DNA of 64,000 bases from DASUPK01 sp963815045 (GTDB lineage Bacteria > Actinomycetota > Thermoleophilia > Solirubrobacterales > 70-9), in contig CAWFET010000004.1 in assembly GCA_963815045.1 (NCBI GenBank), positions 1-64,000 on the forward strand, in the 5' to 3' direction. A program made the translations under genes and the position numbers. Under the pieces are notes generated by a model. That model had not been told where the DNA came from and did no database searches. It worked only from the letters and a program-made list of their open reading frames with translations. Of the stretch, positions 42,400 through 51,838 are shown in pieces (positions within the stretch are counted from its first letter, which is position 1; the number at the start of each line of letters is the position of its first letter).

Positions 42400-42428
42400 A
42401 CGGATTCCTTTCTCTGAGTCGAAGCGGG

Positions 42429-43922
42429 TTACTTGGCCGGGATCGTCGCACCGCCCTCGCGGTCGCGAAGAACGCGCCGGAGGATCTTGCCGGAGGCCGA
42501 CTTGGGGATCTCGTCGACGAACTCGATCTCGCGGACCTTCTTGTACGGCGCCACGTGCTTGGCGACATAGGCCATCAGCTCGTCGGCGTCGACCTCGCCG
42601 TCGGCGACGACGAAGGCCTTGGGGGCCTCGCCCCCGTCGTCCATCGGCACGCCGATCACGCCGGCGTCGCGGACCTTCGGGTGTGAGACCAGCACCGCCT
42701 CCAGCTCGGCCGGCGGCACCTGATAGCCCTTGTACTTGATCAGCTCCTTGAGCCGGTCGACGATGAAGGTGAAGCCGTTCTCGTCGATCCGGGCGATGTC
42801 CCCGGTTCGCAGCCAGCCGTCCTCGAGGAGAGTCTCGGCGGTCGCCTTCGGGTTGTTGAGGTACCCCTTCATCACCTGCGGCCCGCGGACCCAGATCTCT
42901 CCCTCCTCGCCCTCGGCTACGTCCTCCTCCGTCTCCGGATCGATCAGACGGGCCTCGGTGTTCGGGATCAGCGCCCCGACGCTACCCGGCGGCGTCTCCT
43001 CGACCCGCGCGAGGCGGCTCTTGTGGCTCACCGGGCTGAGCTCGGTCATCCCGTAGCCCTGACGGACGGGAGCGCCGACCTTGGCCTCCGCCCGGCCCGC
43101 GAGCTCCGCGTCGAGCGGCGCCGCGCCGGAGATGATCAGCTTGAGCTTGGAGAAGTCGCGGCCCTCGACGTTGGTGTGGGAGGCGAGCTGAAGGATCACC
43201 GGCGGGGCGACGTGCAGCCAGGTGACGCCGTGCTCCTCCATCAGGTCCATCAGCAGGTCGCAGTCGAAGCGCTGCATGATGATCACGGTCGAGCCCTTGG
43301 CGAGGCCCATGTTGAGCACGACCGTCTGGCCGTAGATGTGGAAGAAGGGCAGCAGTCCGACCAGCGTGTCCTCCTCGGTCAGCGGCATCGAGTTGTGGGC
43401 CTGCTCGATGTTCGCCACGAGGTTGCGGTGCGTCAGCATCACGCCCTTCATCAGGCCCGTGGTGCCGCTCGAGTAGGGAAGGACGGCGAGCGCCTCGGGG
43501 TCGATCTCCACGTCCTCCGGCTTGGCGCCCTGCGGGACCCCGGAGACGAACGCCGCGGGATCGTCGATCAGCATCTTCGAGCCCGAGTTCTCTTCCTGGC
43601 GCCCCATCTCCTCCTGGGTGAGCAGCGGGTTCATCGGCGTGACCACTCCACCCGCCCGCAGGATCCCGTGGTAGGCGATGCCCCACTCCGGGCTGTTCGG
43701 TCCGACCAGGGCGACGACGTCGCCCCTGCGGATGCCGTGTGACTGGAGGGCCGCGGCAACGGCATCGACCTTCGAGGCGAGCTCGGCATAGGTGACGACC
43801 TCCCCGGTGGCTCCGTCGATGAACGCCGGGTGGTCGCCCCGCGCGGCTGCGCCGCCGAGCACGTACTCGGGCATGGCGAGATCAGGGATCTCGATGTCCG
43901 GCTCAGGGCTGCGGTAGATCAA
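42429..43922 (-). CDS. AMP-dependent acyl-CoA ligase (4-coumarate-CoA ligase-like)
   Basis: A 497-residue adenylate-forming enzyme that activates a carboxylic acid as acyl-AMP and then acyl-CoA. Key motifs are AVLPYSSGTTGLMKGVMLTH (P-loop), GYGMTELSPVSH, GWLRTGDIARIDENGFTFIV and the catalytic lysine in PKSASGKILRRVL. The closest known style is 4-coumarate or medium-chain acyl ligases; the acid used is not known. TTG 43922 has a GAGGAGTGAGGG site directly before it and matches the family N-terminus LIYRSPEPDIEIPD. GTG 43976 is in frame but weaker. Confidence 0.92.
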   Translation of the reverse strand: MIYRSPEPDIEIPDLAMPEYVLGGAAARGDHPAFIDGATGEVVTYAELASKVDAVAAALQSHGIRRGDVVALVGPNSPEWGIAYHGILRAGGVVTPMNPLLTQEEMGRQEENSGSKMLIDDPAAFVSGVPQGAKPEDVEIDPEALAVLPYSSGTTGLMKGVMLTHRNLVANIEQAHNSMPLTEEDTLVGLLPFFHIYGQTVVLNMGLAKGSTVIIMQRFDCDLLMDLMEEHGVTWLHVAPPVILQLASHTNVEGRDFSKLKLIISGAAPLDAELAGRAEAKVGAPVRQGYGMTELSPVSHKSRLARVEETPPGSVGALIPNTEARLIDPETEEDVAEGEEGEIWVRGPQVMKGYLNNPKATAETLLEDGWLRTGDIARIDENGFTFIVDRLKELIKYKGYQVPPAELEAVLVSHPKVRDAGVIGVPMDDGGEAPKAFVVADGEVDADELMAYVAKHVAPYKKVREIEFVDEIPKSASGKILRRVLRDREGGATIPAK

Positions 43923-44013
43923 TCCCTCACTCCTCGCGCGCAGCTTACGCGGCCGCGAAAGATCGGTGCTGAGCACGTAGGAAGGCCGATCACGCGGCTG
44001 GCAAGATCGCCGC

Positions 44014-44526
44014 GTGAGGATCGTCGTCGCCTACGAGTCGATGTACGGCAACACCCGCGAGATCGCAGAGGCGATCGCCGACGGGCTCGGCAAGGCCGAC
44101 GTCCTCGCCGTCAACGACGGGGACGCAAGCGCGGCGGACGACGTAGACGTCCTGGTCGCCGGGGGCCCGACCCACATGCACGGCATGGCGACCACGATGA
44201 GCCGCAAAGGGACGGGCCAGTCGGCCGAGGAGGAGGGAACGCAGCTCGAGCCCGGCGCCGCCGACGGCCCCGGCCTCCGCAAGTGGCTGGCCGACCGCAG
44301 CGGGGACGGCAAGAAGGCTGCCGCCTTCGACACCCGCATCGACAAGTCCCCCATGCTCACCGGCGCGGCGTCCCGCGGGATCGCGAAGCGTCTGGGGAAG
44401 GCGGGCTACGACGTGATCGCCGATCCCGAAAGCTTCTTCGTCGACGACTCGGAGGGACCGCTGGCCGATGGCGAGCTGGAGCGGGCTAAGGCCTGGGGCG
44501 CCTCGCTGGCCGAGCGGCTCCAATAG
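44014..44526 (+). CDS. Flavodoxin-domain protein
   Basis: A 170-residue protein. The FMN phosphate loop is YESMYGNTREIAEAIADGL, followed by DVDVLVAGGPTHMHGM (second FMN loop), and later SPMLTGAASRGIAKRLGKAG and GPLADGELERAKAWGASL. It could carry electrons or sense redox state. GTG 44014 gives a normal first strand MRIVVAYES. It is divergent from the acyl-CoA ligase. Confidence 0.85.
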   Translation: MRIVVAYESMYGNTREIAEAIADGLGKADVLAVNDGDASAADDVDVLVAGGPTHMHGMATTMSRKGTGQSAEEEGTQLEPGAADGPGLRKWLADRSGDGKKAAAFDTRIDKSPMLTGAASRGIAKRLGKAGYDVIADPESFFVDDSEGPLADGELERAKAWGASLAERLQ

Positions 44527-44594
44527 CCGTCCACCGAGGGCTCGTAGGGGCCGTAAGGTGAGACAAGCCCATAGGGGGGCAAAGGAGAGAGGAA

Positions 44595-45203
44595 ATGCTC
44601 AAGAGGATCAGAGGCCATCTGAGCTTCGCGAACGTGATGGCGTCCGTCGCCGTCTTCGTCGCGCTCGGCGGAGGCGCTTACGCCGCGAGCAAGGCGAGGG
44701 TCGGCACCAACCAGATCAAGAAGGGGGCGGTCAAGACCCAGCAGCTGCACAAGGCGGCCGTCACCGGATTCAAGACCGCGAACGACACCATGACCGGAGA
44801 CCAGATCAAGGAGTCGACCCTCGGCACCGTGCCCAACTCGAGCAAGGTGAACGGCAGCCAGGTGATCCAGGTGAGCTACCGCCAGCCGGAGGGCTCAGCG
44901 GCTCAGACCCTGTTCTCCCTGGCCGGGCTCACCGTCACGGCCAGCTGCCCGGCCGGCCCGGAGGTCGTGCTCGATGCGACCACGGATACCAACGGCAGCA
45001 TCATCGGGCTGAGCGAAGGGCCGGGCGTCGATGACACCTTCAATGCCGGTGAGCATCAGGTGTTCCCGCTCGACGACTACCAGGGCGACCTGAGCTACGG
45101 CAAGGGCGCAAGCGGATCGCCTCAGGTGAGCGCGGTCTTCCTGGCGAACAAGTTCTCGGGCACCAACGTGTGCTCGGTCGTCGGCACGGTCATCGGCGGC
45201 TGA
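44595..45203 (+). CDS. Secreted protein of the LSFANVM family (Solirubrobacterales-type)
   Basis: A 202-residue exported protein. Its N-terminus LSFANVMASVAVFVALGGG followed by AYAASKARVGTNQIKKGAVK is characteristic of a very large family in Solirubrobacterales with a signal-like helix and pentapeptide-like spacing (KTQQLHKAAV, GDQIKESTLG). The C-terminal half is a beta-rich domain with two cysteines. A strong AAAGGAGAGAGG site precedes ATG 44595. Function unknown; a surface or envelope role is inferred. This gene is my main evidence for the host order. Confidence 0.85.
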   Translation: MLKRIRGHLSFANVMASVAVFVALGGGAYAASKARVGTNQIKKGAVKTQQLHKAAVTGFKTANDTMTGDQIKESTLGTVPNSSKVNGSQVIQVSYRQPEGSAAQTLFSLAGLTVTASCPAGPEVVLDATTDTNGSIIGLSEGPGVDDTFNAGEHQVFPLDDYQGDLSYGKGASGSPQVSAVFLANKFSGTNVCSVVGTVIGG

Positions 45204-46041
45204 CGGGCGCTTCTCGCTGGCCCAGGGCCAGCGCGGCGATCCCGCCGAACATAGCCACCAGCGCCAGGGCGGCCCCGATCCGCCCTGGCGTTGAGTGGTG
45301 CACCTGCTCGTCGAAGAGCGTCAGGCCGAGCACGACGCTGGCGGCGGGGTTGAAGATGGAGCTCGTCGCGACCGCCGGCGGCAGGATCCCGGTCTGCAGC
45401 GAGAGCTGGGTGATCGTCATCCCGGCGAAGCCGACGGCGATCAGCGCGTAGAGGTGCCAATTCGCGAGCACGTGCAGGCCGTCGTCCTGGAAGATCTCGA
45501 CGGCGCCCTTGGTGAGCGCCGAGACCAGGCCGAACAGCAGGCCTGACGCGGTGCCGAGCAATGCGGCGCGCGGCGCGCCCATCCGCGAGAGCCCCGTCAC
45601 CAGCAGGCCTGCCGCCAGGCCGACGACCACCGCTCCCGCGACAACCCACTGGCCTATCGGCGCGTCGCTCTTGCCTCCCGAGGGGTCGGCGAGGAACAGG
45701 AAGAGCGCCAGTCCGACGGTGACGACGACCGCGGCGATCACGTCCCGGCGCGTGATCCGCTGCGACGAGAGCCAGACCCCGAGCGGCAGAGCGAAGACGA
45801 TCGTCGTGGCGAGGATCGGCTGCACCACGACCAGGCGGCCGTCGCCGAGGGCGGCCGCCTGCATGCCGAACGCGATTCCGTACGCGGCGATCCCGCCGAG
45901 CCAGACCGGGTGCTGGACGAGCCGGAAGAGGATGCCGGCGCTCGCCTCCCTCGCCTCCGGCGCATCCATCACCACCCGCTGCTGCAGGACGGTGCCGAGC
46001 GCGAACACCGCCGCGGAGCCGAAGGCGAGGATCACCGCCAT
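45190..46041 (-). CDS. DMT-family (NIPA-like) membrane transporter
   Basis: A 283-residue protein with about nine helices: AVILAFGSAAVFALGTVLQQ at the N-terminus, LVVVQPILATTIVFALPLGV and STPGRIGAALALVAMFGGIA at the end. The repeat pattern matches the drug/metabolite superfamily, close to the magnesium-transporter NIPA-like group. The cargo is unknown. It overlaps the LSFANVM-family gene by 14 bp, end to end. Confidence 0.8.
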   Translation of the reverse strand: MAVILAFGSAAVFALGTVLQQRVVMDAPEAREASAGILFRLVQHPVWLGGIAAYGIAFGMQAAALGDGRLVVVQPILATTIVFALPLGVWLSSQRITRRDVIAAVVVTVGLALFLFLADPSGGKSDAPIGQWVVAGAVVVGLAAGLLVTGLSRMGAPRAALLGTASGLLFGLVSALTKGAVEIFQDDGLHVLANWHLYALIAVGFAGMTITQLSLQTGILPPAVATSSIFNPAASVVLGLTLFDEQVHHSTPGRIGAALALVAMFGGIAALALGQREAPVSRR

Positions 46042-46051
46042 GCGGCGCAGC

Positions 46052-47380
46052 CTATGAGGGCGACCGGGCGGCTCCCTGCTCCTCCCACTGCTCGATCACG
46101 CGGCCGCCCCGGCCGCGGGTGAAGAAGCTGAACGACCAGCGGATCAGCACCAGGAGCCGGTTCTGGAACCCGATCAGGTACCAGATGTGGATCAGCAGCC
46201 ACAGGATCCAGGCCGGGAAGCCGCTGACCTTCAGGCCCTTGACGTCAGCGACCGCGCGCGAGCGCCCGATCGTCGCGACGTTGCCCTTGTCCTGGTAGCG
46301 GAAGGGCTCGTATTCGCGGCCGCGGAGCCGCGCCCGCACGACCTTGGCGACGTACCTGCCCTCCTGCATCGCGACCGGCGCGACCCCGAGCAGCGGCTGG
46401 GCTTCCCCGTTCTCGTCGAGCACCCGGACCATGTCCCCCAGGGCGAAGATCTCGGGATGGCCAGGCAGGGTGAGATCCGGCGCGACGGAGACTCGCCCGG
46501 CCCGATCCACCTCCGCGCCGGTCGCCTCTCCGAGCCGGCGGGCGAGTGAGGAGGCCGTCACGCCGGCCGCCCAGATCACGGTCTGCGCCGGGATGTGCTC
46601 GCTCTCCCCGCCGTGTGCCTCGACCGTGACGCTGTCCTCGTCGATGTCGACGACGGTGTGCTGAAGCAGCGGGGTCACCCCCAGGTTCTCGAGCGAGCGC
46701 GCCGCCTTCTCCGAGAGCGCCGGGGGGAAGCTGGTGAGCACGCGATCCGCCATCTCGACCAGCAGCACCCGGGACTCCCTGGGATCCATCACCCGGAAGT
46801 CGCTGCGCAGCGTGTCGCGGGCGAGCTCGCCGATCTGACCGGCCATCTCCGCCCCGGTCGGCCCGGCGCCGACCACCACGAAGGTCAGCCACGCGCGCCG
46901 CCGCTCCGGGTCGGTCTCCATCTCGGCCGCCTCGAATGCGCTCAGGATCTGCGCGCGCACATGGAGCGCGCTCTCGAGCGACTTCACCTCGTGCGCATAG
47001 GTCTCCCACTCGTCGTGGCCGAAGTACGAGTAGCGGGAGCCCCCGGCGGCGATCAGCGTGTCGTAGGGAACCGTGAGCGCGCCGCCCTCGCCGACGCCGG
47101 GCTCGACCTGGACCGTCCTGCCCTCGAGGTCGAACTCGCGCACCTCCCCGAGCAGCACCCGCACGTTCTGCCGCCGCTTGAACATGGCCCGCAACGGATA
47201 GGCGACCTCCTCGGGCGAGAGCGACCCGGTCGCCACCTGGTAGGTGAGCGGCTGGAAGAGGTGAAAGTTCCGGCGGTCGATCAGGGTCACCTCGACCGGC
47301 ATGCGGGAAAGCTTCTGGACGGCCTGCAGGCCGCCGAAGCCGCCGCCTATCACCACGACTCTATGTGGAGCTTCCGGCAC
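46052..47380 (-). CDS. ndh: Type II NADH dehydrogenase (NDH-2)
   Basis: A 442-residue non-proton-pumping respiratory enzyme that passes electrons from NADH to quinone. The FAD motif is VVVIGGGFGGLQAVQKLS, the quinone-side block is NFHLFQPLTYQVATGSLSPE, the NADH motif is TFVVVGAGPTGAEMAGQIGE, and FALGDMVRVLDENG is the second FAD block. The C-terminus (FPAWILWLLIHIWYLIGFQN) is the expected membrane-binding amphipathic helix. It starts 10 bp downstream of the following oxidoreductase gene's end, so the two are probably co-transcribed. Confidence 0.92.
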   Translation of the reverse strand: MPEAPHRVVVIGGGFGGLQAVQKLSRMPVEVTLIDRRNFHLFQPLTYQVATGSLSPEEVAYPLRAMFKRRQNVRVLLGEVREFDLEGRTVQVEPGVGEGGALTVPYDTLIAAGGSRYSYFGHDEWETYAHEVKSLESALHVRAQILSAFEAAEMETDPERRRAWLTFVVVGAGPTGAEMAGQIGELARDTLRSDFRVMDPRESRVLLVEMADRVLTSFPPALSEKAARSLENLGVTPLLQHTVVDIDEDSVTVEAHGGESEHIPAQTVIWAAGVTASSLARRLGEATGAEVDRAGRVSVAPDLTLPGHPEIFALGDMVRVLDENGEAQPLLGVAPVAMQEGRYVAKVVRARLRGREYEPFRYQDKGNVATIGRSRAVADVKGLKVSGFPAWILWLLIHIWYLIGFQNRLLVLIRWSFSFFTRGRGGRVIEQWEEQGAARSPS

Positions 47381-47390
47381 TCCCGGGACG

Positions 47391-48947
47391 CTACCCGGCG
47401 ACCGGCGTGGATACGCCCGCGTCCTCCAGCACGGCCATTGCGGCGTTCCGCCCGTTCAGCGCGATCACCGATCCGGCCGGGTGCGTCGCCGCGCCGCAGA
47501 GGTAGAGGCCGTCGACCGGCGTACGCGCCTCGAGCCGCCGGTCCCACATCTGGTCCGGGAGGGTCTCGCCCTGGAAGATGTTGCCTCCGGTGAGCCCGAT
47601 CCGCTCCTCGACGTCGGGCGGGCCGAGCACCTCCGTCTCGATGATGCGGTCGCGCAACCCGGGCGCGTAGCTCTCGATCAGGTCGATGGCCTGCTCGCCG
47701 ATCTCGTCCCGCCGCGAGTCCCAGTCCCCCTCGGCGAGCTCGTACGGCGCGTATTGAGCGAAGACGCTCATCACGTGGGCGCCGGGCGGCGCCACGCTCG
47801 GGTCGTAGGCAGTCTGGAAGTAGAGCTCGGCCCAGGCGATGCGCGGCTCGCCCCGCTTCGCGGCCTCGAACGCCTCCTGGGCTGCGTCGACCCCGTGGGT
47901 GACCGAGACCATCGCCCGGTGCGGCTCGACCGATCCGGCGGCGGTGAAGGCCGGCAGCTCGCTGAGCGCGGCGTTCACCTTGACCGTCGGCGAGCGCACC
48001 TCCCAGGCCTCAAGCCGCTCGCGATACGCAGCGGGCACCGCGTCCGCGGGCAGCATCCCGAGCATCCGCTTCGGGTCGGCGTTGCTGATCACGGTCCGGG
48101 CCCGGATCACCTCGCCGGATTCGAGCTCTACACCCTCCCCAGGCGCGATCCGCGCCACCGGGACGCCGGTGGCGAGCACCGCCCCCGCATCGCGTGCCGC
48201 GTCGGCGATCGCGAAGGAGACCTGGCCCATCCCGCCGTCGACGTAGCCCCAGCAGCCTCCGTGCCCCTCGACCTCCCCCATGCCGTGCATCAGGTGGACG
48301 GACGCGGTGCCGGGGTCGCGGGGCCCGGCCCACTCGCCGATCACCCCCTGGCCGAAGAGGGCGTCGATAAGGCGCTCGTCGGAGACGTAGCGGGCGAGGG
48401 TGTCCGCGATCGGCTCCTCGAAGACGATCGAGATCAGCTCGTCGTCGCCGAGGATCTCCTCGATTCGCTCACGACTCGGTGACGGCCCGCGCCAGAGATC
48501 GCCGCCCGGCCCTCCGCGGAGCAGGCGCCTGATCCGGTCGAAGGTCTCCTCGTAGGCGAGGGCGCCCCTGATGTCCTGATCCGAGAAGCCGTTGGCCCGC
48601 ATGTGGGCCTCGGTGTCCCGGTCGTCGAGGAACTGGGCGAACGACGTTCCATCGGGGAACGGGCACCAGAGGTTCGGATTCGCCGGCGTGACGCGATAGC
48701 CGTGGGCGGGCAGGTCGAGCTCGTCGATCACCAGCCTGTCGAGCAGGCCGACCACGTAGGCGCAGGGGCTGACCTGAAAGCGCTCGTCGGAGAAGGGCTG
48801 CTCGAGCGTGCAGGCGCCGCCGAGCCGGTCGCGCCGCTCGAGCACCAGCACCGATTGGCCCGCTCGCGCGAGGTACGCGGCCGCGGTCAGCCCGTTGTGT
48901 CCACCGCCGATGACGACCGCATCCCAGTCGCGCGCGGCTAGCTCCAT
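47391..48947 (-). CDS. FAD-dependent phytoene desaturase-like oxidoreductase
   Basis: A 518-residue flavoprotein of the amine oxidase/phytoene dehydrogenase group (PYROXD2-like). The N-terminal dinucleotide fold is WDAVVIGGGHNGLTAAAYLA, with VLVLERRDRLGGACTLEQPF, and the C-terminal FAD block is GLYLCGAATHPAGSVIALNG. No carotenoid genes are near, so a carotenoid substrate is not supported. It is the first gene of a two-gene unit with ndh. Confidence 0.88.
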   Translation of the reverse strand: MELAARDWDAVVIGGGHNGLTAAAYLARAGQSVLVLERRDRLGGACTLEQPFSDERFQVSPCAYVVGLLDRLVIDELDLPAHGYRVTPANPNLWCPFPDGTSFAQFLDDRDTEAHMRANGFSDQDIRGALAYEETFDRIRRLLRGGPGGDLWRGPSPSRERIEEILGDDELISIVFEEPIADTLARYVSDERLIDALFGQGVIGEWAGPRDPGTASVHLMHGMGEVEGHGGCWGYVDGGMGQVSFAIADAARDAGAVLATGVPVARIAPGEGVELESGEVIRARTVISNADPKRMLGMLPADAVPAAYRERLEAWEVRSPTVKVNAALSELPAFTAAGSVEPHRAMVSVTHGVDAAQEAFEAAKRGEPRIAWAELYFQTAYDPSVAPPGAHVMSVFAQYAPYELAEGDWDSRRDEIGEQAIDLIESYAPGLRDRIIETEVLGPPDVEERIGLTGGNIFQGETLPDQMWDRRLEARTPVDGLYLCGAATHPAGSVIALNGRNAAMAVLEDAGVSTPVAG

Positions 48948-48976
48948 CGGCCCACCCTACTCCGGCGGGCGCCGCC

Positions 48977-49918
48977 TCACTCGTCGAGCAGGTGACGGCG
49001 CAGGAAGTCGAGCTGGAGCTCGACCGCCCGCTCGTGGCCCTCCATCATCGGCGCGTAGTGGCCGCCGGGAATGCGGGCGACCTCGCCCCGCGGCGCGCGT
49101 TCGCCGGCCTGGATGAAGGGCTTCGGGGTCGCCACGCCGTCCTGCTCGGCGACGAGCGCCAGCAACGGGCACTCGACCCGTGGCGCGTAGCGACCGGGCC
49201 GGTAGAAGCCGATTCGCAGAGCGGAGTGCGTCGCCACCTCCTGCTGCCAGTCCGGGTAGCGGTTGCCGGGATTGAGCGCCGTGGGCCCGTTCAGCGAGTC
49301 CGGGGTCGTGAGGGCCGCCACCGTTCCCTTCTCTCCCGCGAGCGGGACGAGCAGCGGGTCGCGGCCGACCAGCGCGCCAACCGCATCGAGTGCGCCCCGG
49401 CTGAGCAGGCGCAGTGACGAGAGGGGCGTCGTGTGGCGAAATCCGTTGGGCGCGGAGGCGGGGCCATCGGCCAGGGCGGACACGGCGATCGCGGCGCCGA
49501 GTTGCGAATCGCGAGCGGCCACCGGGAAGACATGACCGCCGGAGAGCGAGAAGCCCCAGATCGCGACCTTCGCCGGATCGACGCCGTCAAGCGTGCGGGC
49601 AAACTCGATGGCGGCGAGGAAGTCCTCCTGCTGATCGCCGACCCGGACGACCTGCCGGGGGTTGCCGCCGCTCTCGCCAAGCCGCCGGAAGTCGAAGGCC
49701 AGCACCGAGAAGCCGGCCTGGTTGAACCGCTCGGCGAAGCGGTCTGTGCCCGGCTCCTTGGCGACCGCCAGGCCACCCGCCATGACCACGCACGCGCCGT
49801 TCGTGCCGGGGTAGAACCACGCGGCGCAGAGATCCTCGCCGGAGCGGAAGTGGACCTTCTGGCGTCCCTCCGCCGATCTCCCCTCGATGGCCTTGGTCTG
49901 CGTGCGTGTGGCTGCCAT
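48977..49918 (-). CDS. Alpha/beta hydrolase
   Basis: A 313-residue hydrolase. The nucleophile serine is in VAIWGFSLSGGHVFP, an oxyanion region is MAGGLAVAKEPGTDRF, the acid is in LLALVAEQDGVATP and the histidine in PGGHYAPMMEG. It resembles the group of esterases with a short lid and an N-terminal strand HFRSGEDLCAAWFYPG. Substrate unknown. ATG 49918 has an AGGAGGAGTT site. It is divergent from the TetR gene and shares its operator region, so it is probably the gene that regulator controls. Confidence 0.87.
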   Translation of the reverse strand: MAATRTQTKAIEGRSAEGRQKVHFRSGEDLCAAWFYPGTNGACVVMAGGLAVAKEPGTDRFAERFNQAGFSVLAFDFRRLGESGGNPRQVVRVGDQQEDFLAAIEFARTLDGVDPAKVAIWGFSLSGGHVFPVAARDSQLGAAIAVSALADGPASAPNGFRHTTPLSSLRLLSRGALDAVGALVGRDPLLVPLAGEKGTVAALTTPDSLNGPTALNPGNRYPDWQQEVATHSALRIGFYRPGRYAPRVECPLLALVAEQDGVATPKPFIQAGERAPRGEVARIPGGHYAPMMEGHERAVELQLDFLRRHLLDE

Positions 49919-49948
49919 GGAACTCCTCCTGTTCGAACGACGCTGGCA

Positions 49949-49974
49949 ATACAGTTGTATCGCATCTACGATAC
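49949..49974. promoter_or_regulatory. TetR operator region: two overlapping palindromes
   Basis: ATACA-gt-TGTAT (49949-49960) overlaps GTATCG-N6-CGATAC (49957-49974), both perfect. They lie between the divergent hydrolase and TetR starts. Such overlapping sites fit two TetR dimers on opposite faces, controlling both genes. Confidence 0.65.
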
Positions 49975-49980
49975 GGGCGT

Positions 49981-50571
49981 ATGGCAGTCGTCGCACCCGA
50001 GACCCAGGAGCGGATCATCGAGGCCGCGCTCGAGGGCTTCGCCCTGGACGGCGTCGCGGCCACCTCGATCCGCGACGTGGCCGCCGCTGCCGGCGTCTCC
50101 CCCGGCCTCGTCCAGCACTACTTCCCCTCGAAGGCCGCGCTCCGCGGGGCCGTGGATGAGCACGTCAAGGAGATCGCTCGCGCGGCGCTCGGCCTCCACG
50201 AGTTCGACGGGGACGTGATCGGCGACCTGGCCGAGCGGCTCACCCGGCTGGTCGCCGAGAACTTCGTCGCCCTGCGCTACGTCGCCCGCGGCGTGTCGGA
50301 GAGCGACCCTGCCGCGATGGCGATCTTCGACACCCTCACCCAGCTCTGCCGCGACCAGCTGGCGGAGCTCCAGAAGCGGGGGATGCTGCGAGAGGACCTG
50401 GACCTCGACTGGGCCGCGCTCCACACCGTGCTGATCAACCTCGGCACGGTGATCATGGAGCCCGGCGTGAGCCGTCAGCTCCGCAAGCCGTTCCTGACCG
50501 ATCGCCAGGTGGAGCGCTGGAAGGTGGCGACGACGAAGCTCTTCGTCGAAGGCGAGATCCGCGCGCCCTAG
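49981..50571 (+). CDS. TetR-family transcription regulator
   Basis: A 196-residue repressor-type protein. The N-terminal helix-turn-helix is in ERIIEAALEGFALDGVAATS through IRDVAAAAGVSPGLVQHYFP. The remaining helices form a ligand-binding domain of unknown specificity. ATG 49981 starts only seven bases after the palindromes, which suggests autoregulation. Its stop overlaps the convergent kelch gene by 4 bp. Confidence 0.9.
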   Translation: MAVVAPETQERIIEAALEGFALDGVAATSIRDVAAAAGVSPGLVQHYFPSKAALRGAVDEHVKEIARAALGLHEFDGDVIGDLAERLTRLVAENFVALRYVARGVSESDPAAMAIFDTLTQLCRDQLAELQKRGMLREDLDLDWAALHTVLINLGTVIMEPGVSRQLRKPFLTDRQVERWKVATTKLFVEGEIRAP

Positions 50572-51815
50572 GCGTGGCGCTTGAGCTTCAGCTTCAACTT
50601 CTGCGTCTCCGTGCGCGCGATGCCCGCGTCCGGGCTGAAGGTGATCGCCGCCCGGAGCTTGAGCTTGCGCTTGCGGACGAGCTTTGATGCCGCGCGCTTG
50701 GTGAGCTTGAGCTTCACCTTGATCGGGCCCGGACCGCCGGATCCACGCGAGGGCCGCAACAGACCCTTCGGCTTCTTCGCCGCCGAGGCGCCGGACGCAC
50801 CGGTAACACCCGTGACCGAGACGGTGCCAGCCGCGGCGACGGTGACGATCAGCTTCCGGCCCTTGACCCTGGTGGTGAAGTTGTCCGGAACCCCGAAGAG
50901 GAGGGCGCTCTTGGTGTCAAGGCCCGGGCCCGCTCCGCCCGCGATCAGCACCTGCCCCGTGGGCAGCGTGGCCGTGGCCGCGTCGTCGCGGGGCGACGGC
51001 AGGGAGCCGATCCCGGCGCCGCTGAACGAGTTGGTCTTCGGATCGAAGAGCTCGGCGCTCGCGACCTGTCCGTTGATGTCCTGACCGCCCGCGACGAGTA
51101 CCCGCCCATCCGGAAGGGGCGCGACCGACGGGCTGATGCGAGTCGTGTGCATTGAGCCGACGTCGCTGAAGGTGCTCGTGGCGGGATTGAAGGTCTCGGC
51201 GCTGGCCAGCGGAGCGCTCAGGCTGGTTCCCCCGACGATCAGCGCGCGTCCATCGGCCAGGCTTGCGCCCGCCGTGGCATTGCGGTTGATCCCCATCGAG
51301 CTCGTCGGGCTCCAGCTGTTCGTGGTCGGGTTGTAGATCTCCGCCGTCTGGAGGTAGGTCGAGCCGTTGTACCCGCCCGCGACCAGGACCCGGCCGTCGG
51401 GAAGCAGGACGCCGGCGGCGCCGGTGCGCTCGTCGTTCGAGGGGGCCGCCTGCGAAAACGTCTTGCTGGCGGGATCGAAGATTTCGGCGCTCCTGTCCGC
51501 CACTCCCCCGACTACCAGGACACGACCATCCTTGAGGGTCACGGCGACCGGGAAGGTCCGGGGCGCCAGCATGAGGCCGATTCCGGCCGAGCTGAAACTG
51601 CCGGTGGCGGGGTCGTAGATCTCGGAGGTCCTCAGACCCGACCCGCCGACGACGAGGACCTTGCCGTCGGGGAGCTCCGCGCCGGCCGGTCCCTCCCGCC
51701 CGACGTTCATGGAGCCGGTGGAGGTGAAGCCGATCGTGGCCGCGCTCGTAGTCGCCGGGAGCGCGGACAACGCGATCGCGACGAGCAGGCCCCCCAAGCC
51801 GACCCGGCATCTCAT
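50568..51815 (-). CDS. Secreted kelch-repeat protein with basic C-terminal domain
   Basis: A 415-residue exported protein with signal peptide MRCRVGLGGLLVAIALSALP. Six kelch-like motifs of the form DGxVLVxGG (VLVVGG, VLVVGG, VLVAGG, ALIVGG, VLVAGG, VLIAGG) build a beta-propeller in residues about 30-310. The C-terminal 100 residues form a separate basic domain (RKLIVTVAAAGTVSV, LKLRAAITFSPDAG, TQKLKLKLKRHA) that recurs in other secreted proteins here. ATG 51815 is the start. The role is probably surface binding, which is inferred. Confidence 0.82.
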   Translation of the reverse strand: MRCRVGLGGLLVAIALSALPATTSAATIGFTSTGSMNVGREGPAGAELPDGKVLVVGGSGLRTSEIYDPATGSFSSAGIGLMLAPRTFPVAVTLKDGRVLVVGGVADRSAEIFDPASKTFSQAAPSNDERTGAAGVLLPDGRVLVAGGYNGSTYLQTAEIYNPTTNSWSPTSSMGINRNATAGASLADGRALIVGGTSLSAPLASAETFNPATSTFSDVGSMHTTRISPSVAPLPDGRVLVAGGQDINGQVASAELFDPKTNSFSGAGIGSLPSPRDDAATATLPTGQVLIAGGAGPGLDTKSALLFGVPDNFTTRVKGRKLIVTVAAAGTVSVTGVTGASGASAAKKPKGLLRPSRGSGGPGPIKVKLKLTKRAASKLVRKRKLKLRAAITFSPDAGIARTETQKLKLKLKRHA

Positions 51816-51838
51816 TGCCCTGACGTTACTCCGAAAGG

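Noticed and set aside
47391..48947. Carotenoid pathway gene (phytoene desaturase)
   Set aside because: The sequence fits the wider PYROXD2-like group, and no phytoene synthase or other carotenoid gene is present nearby.
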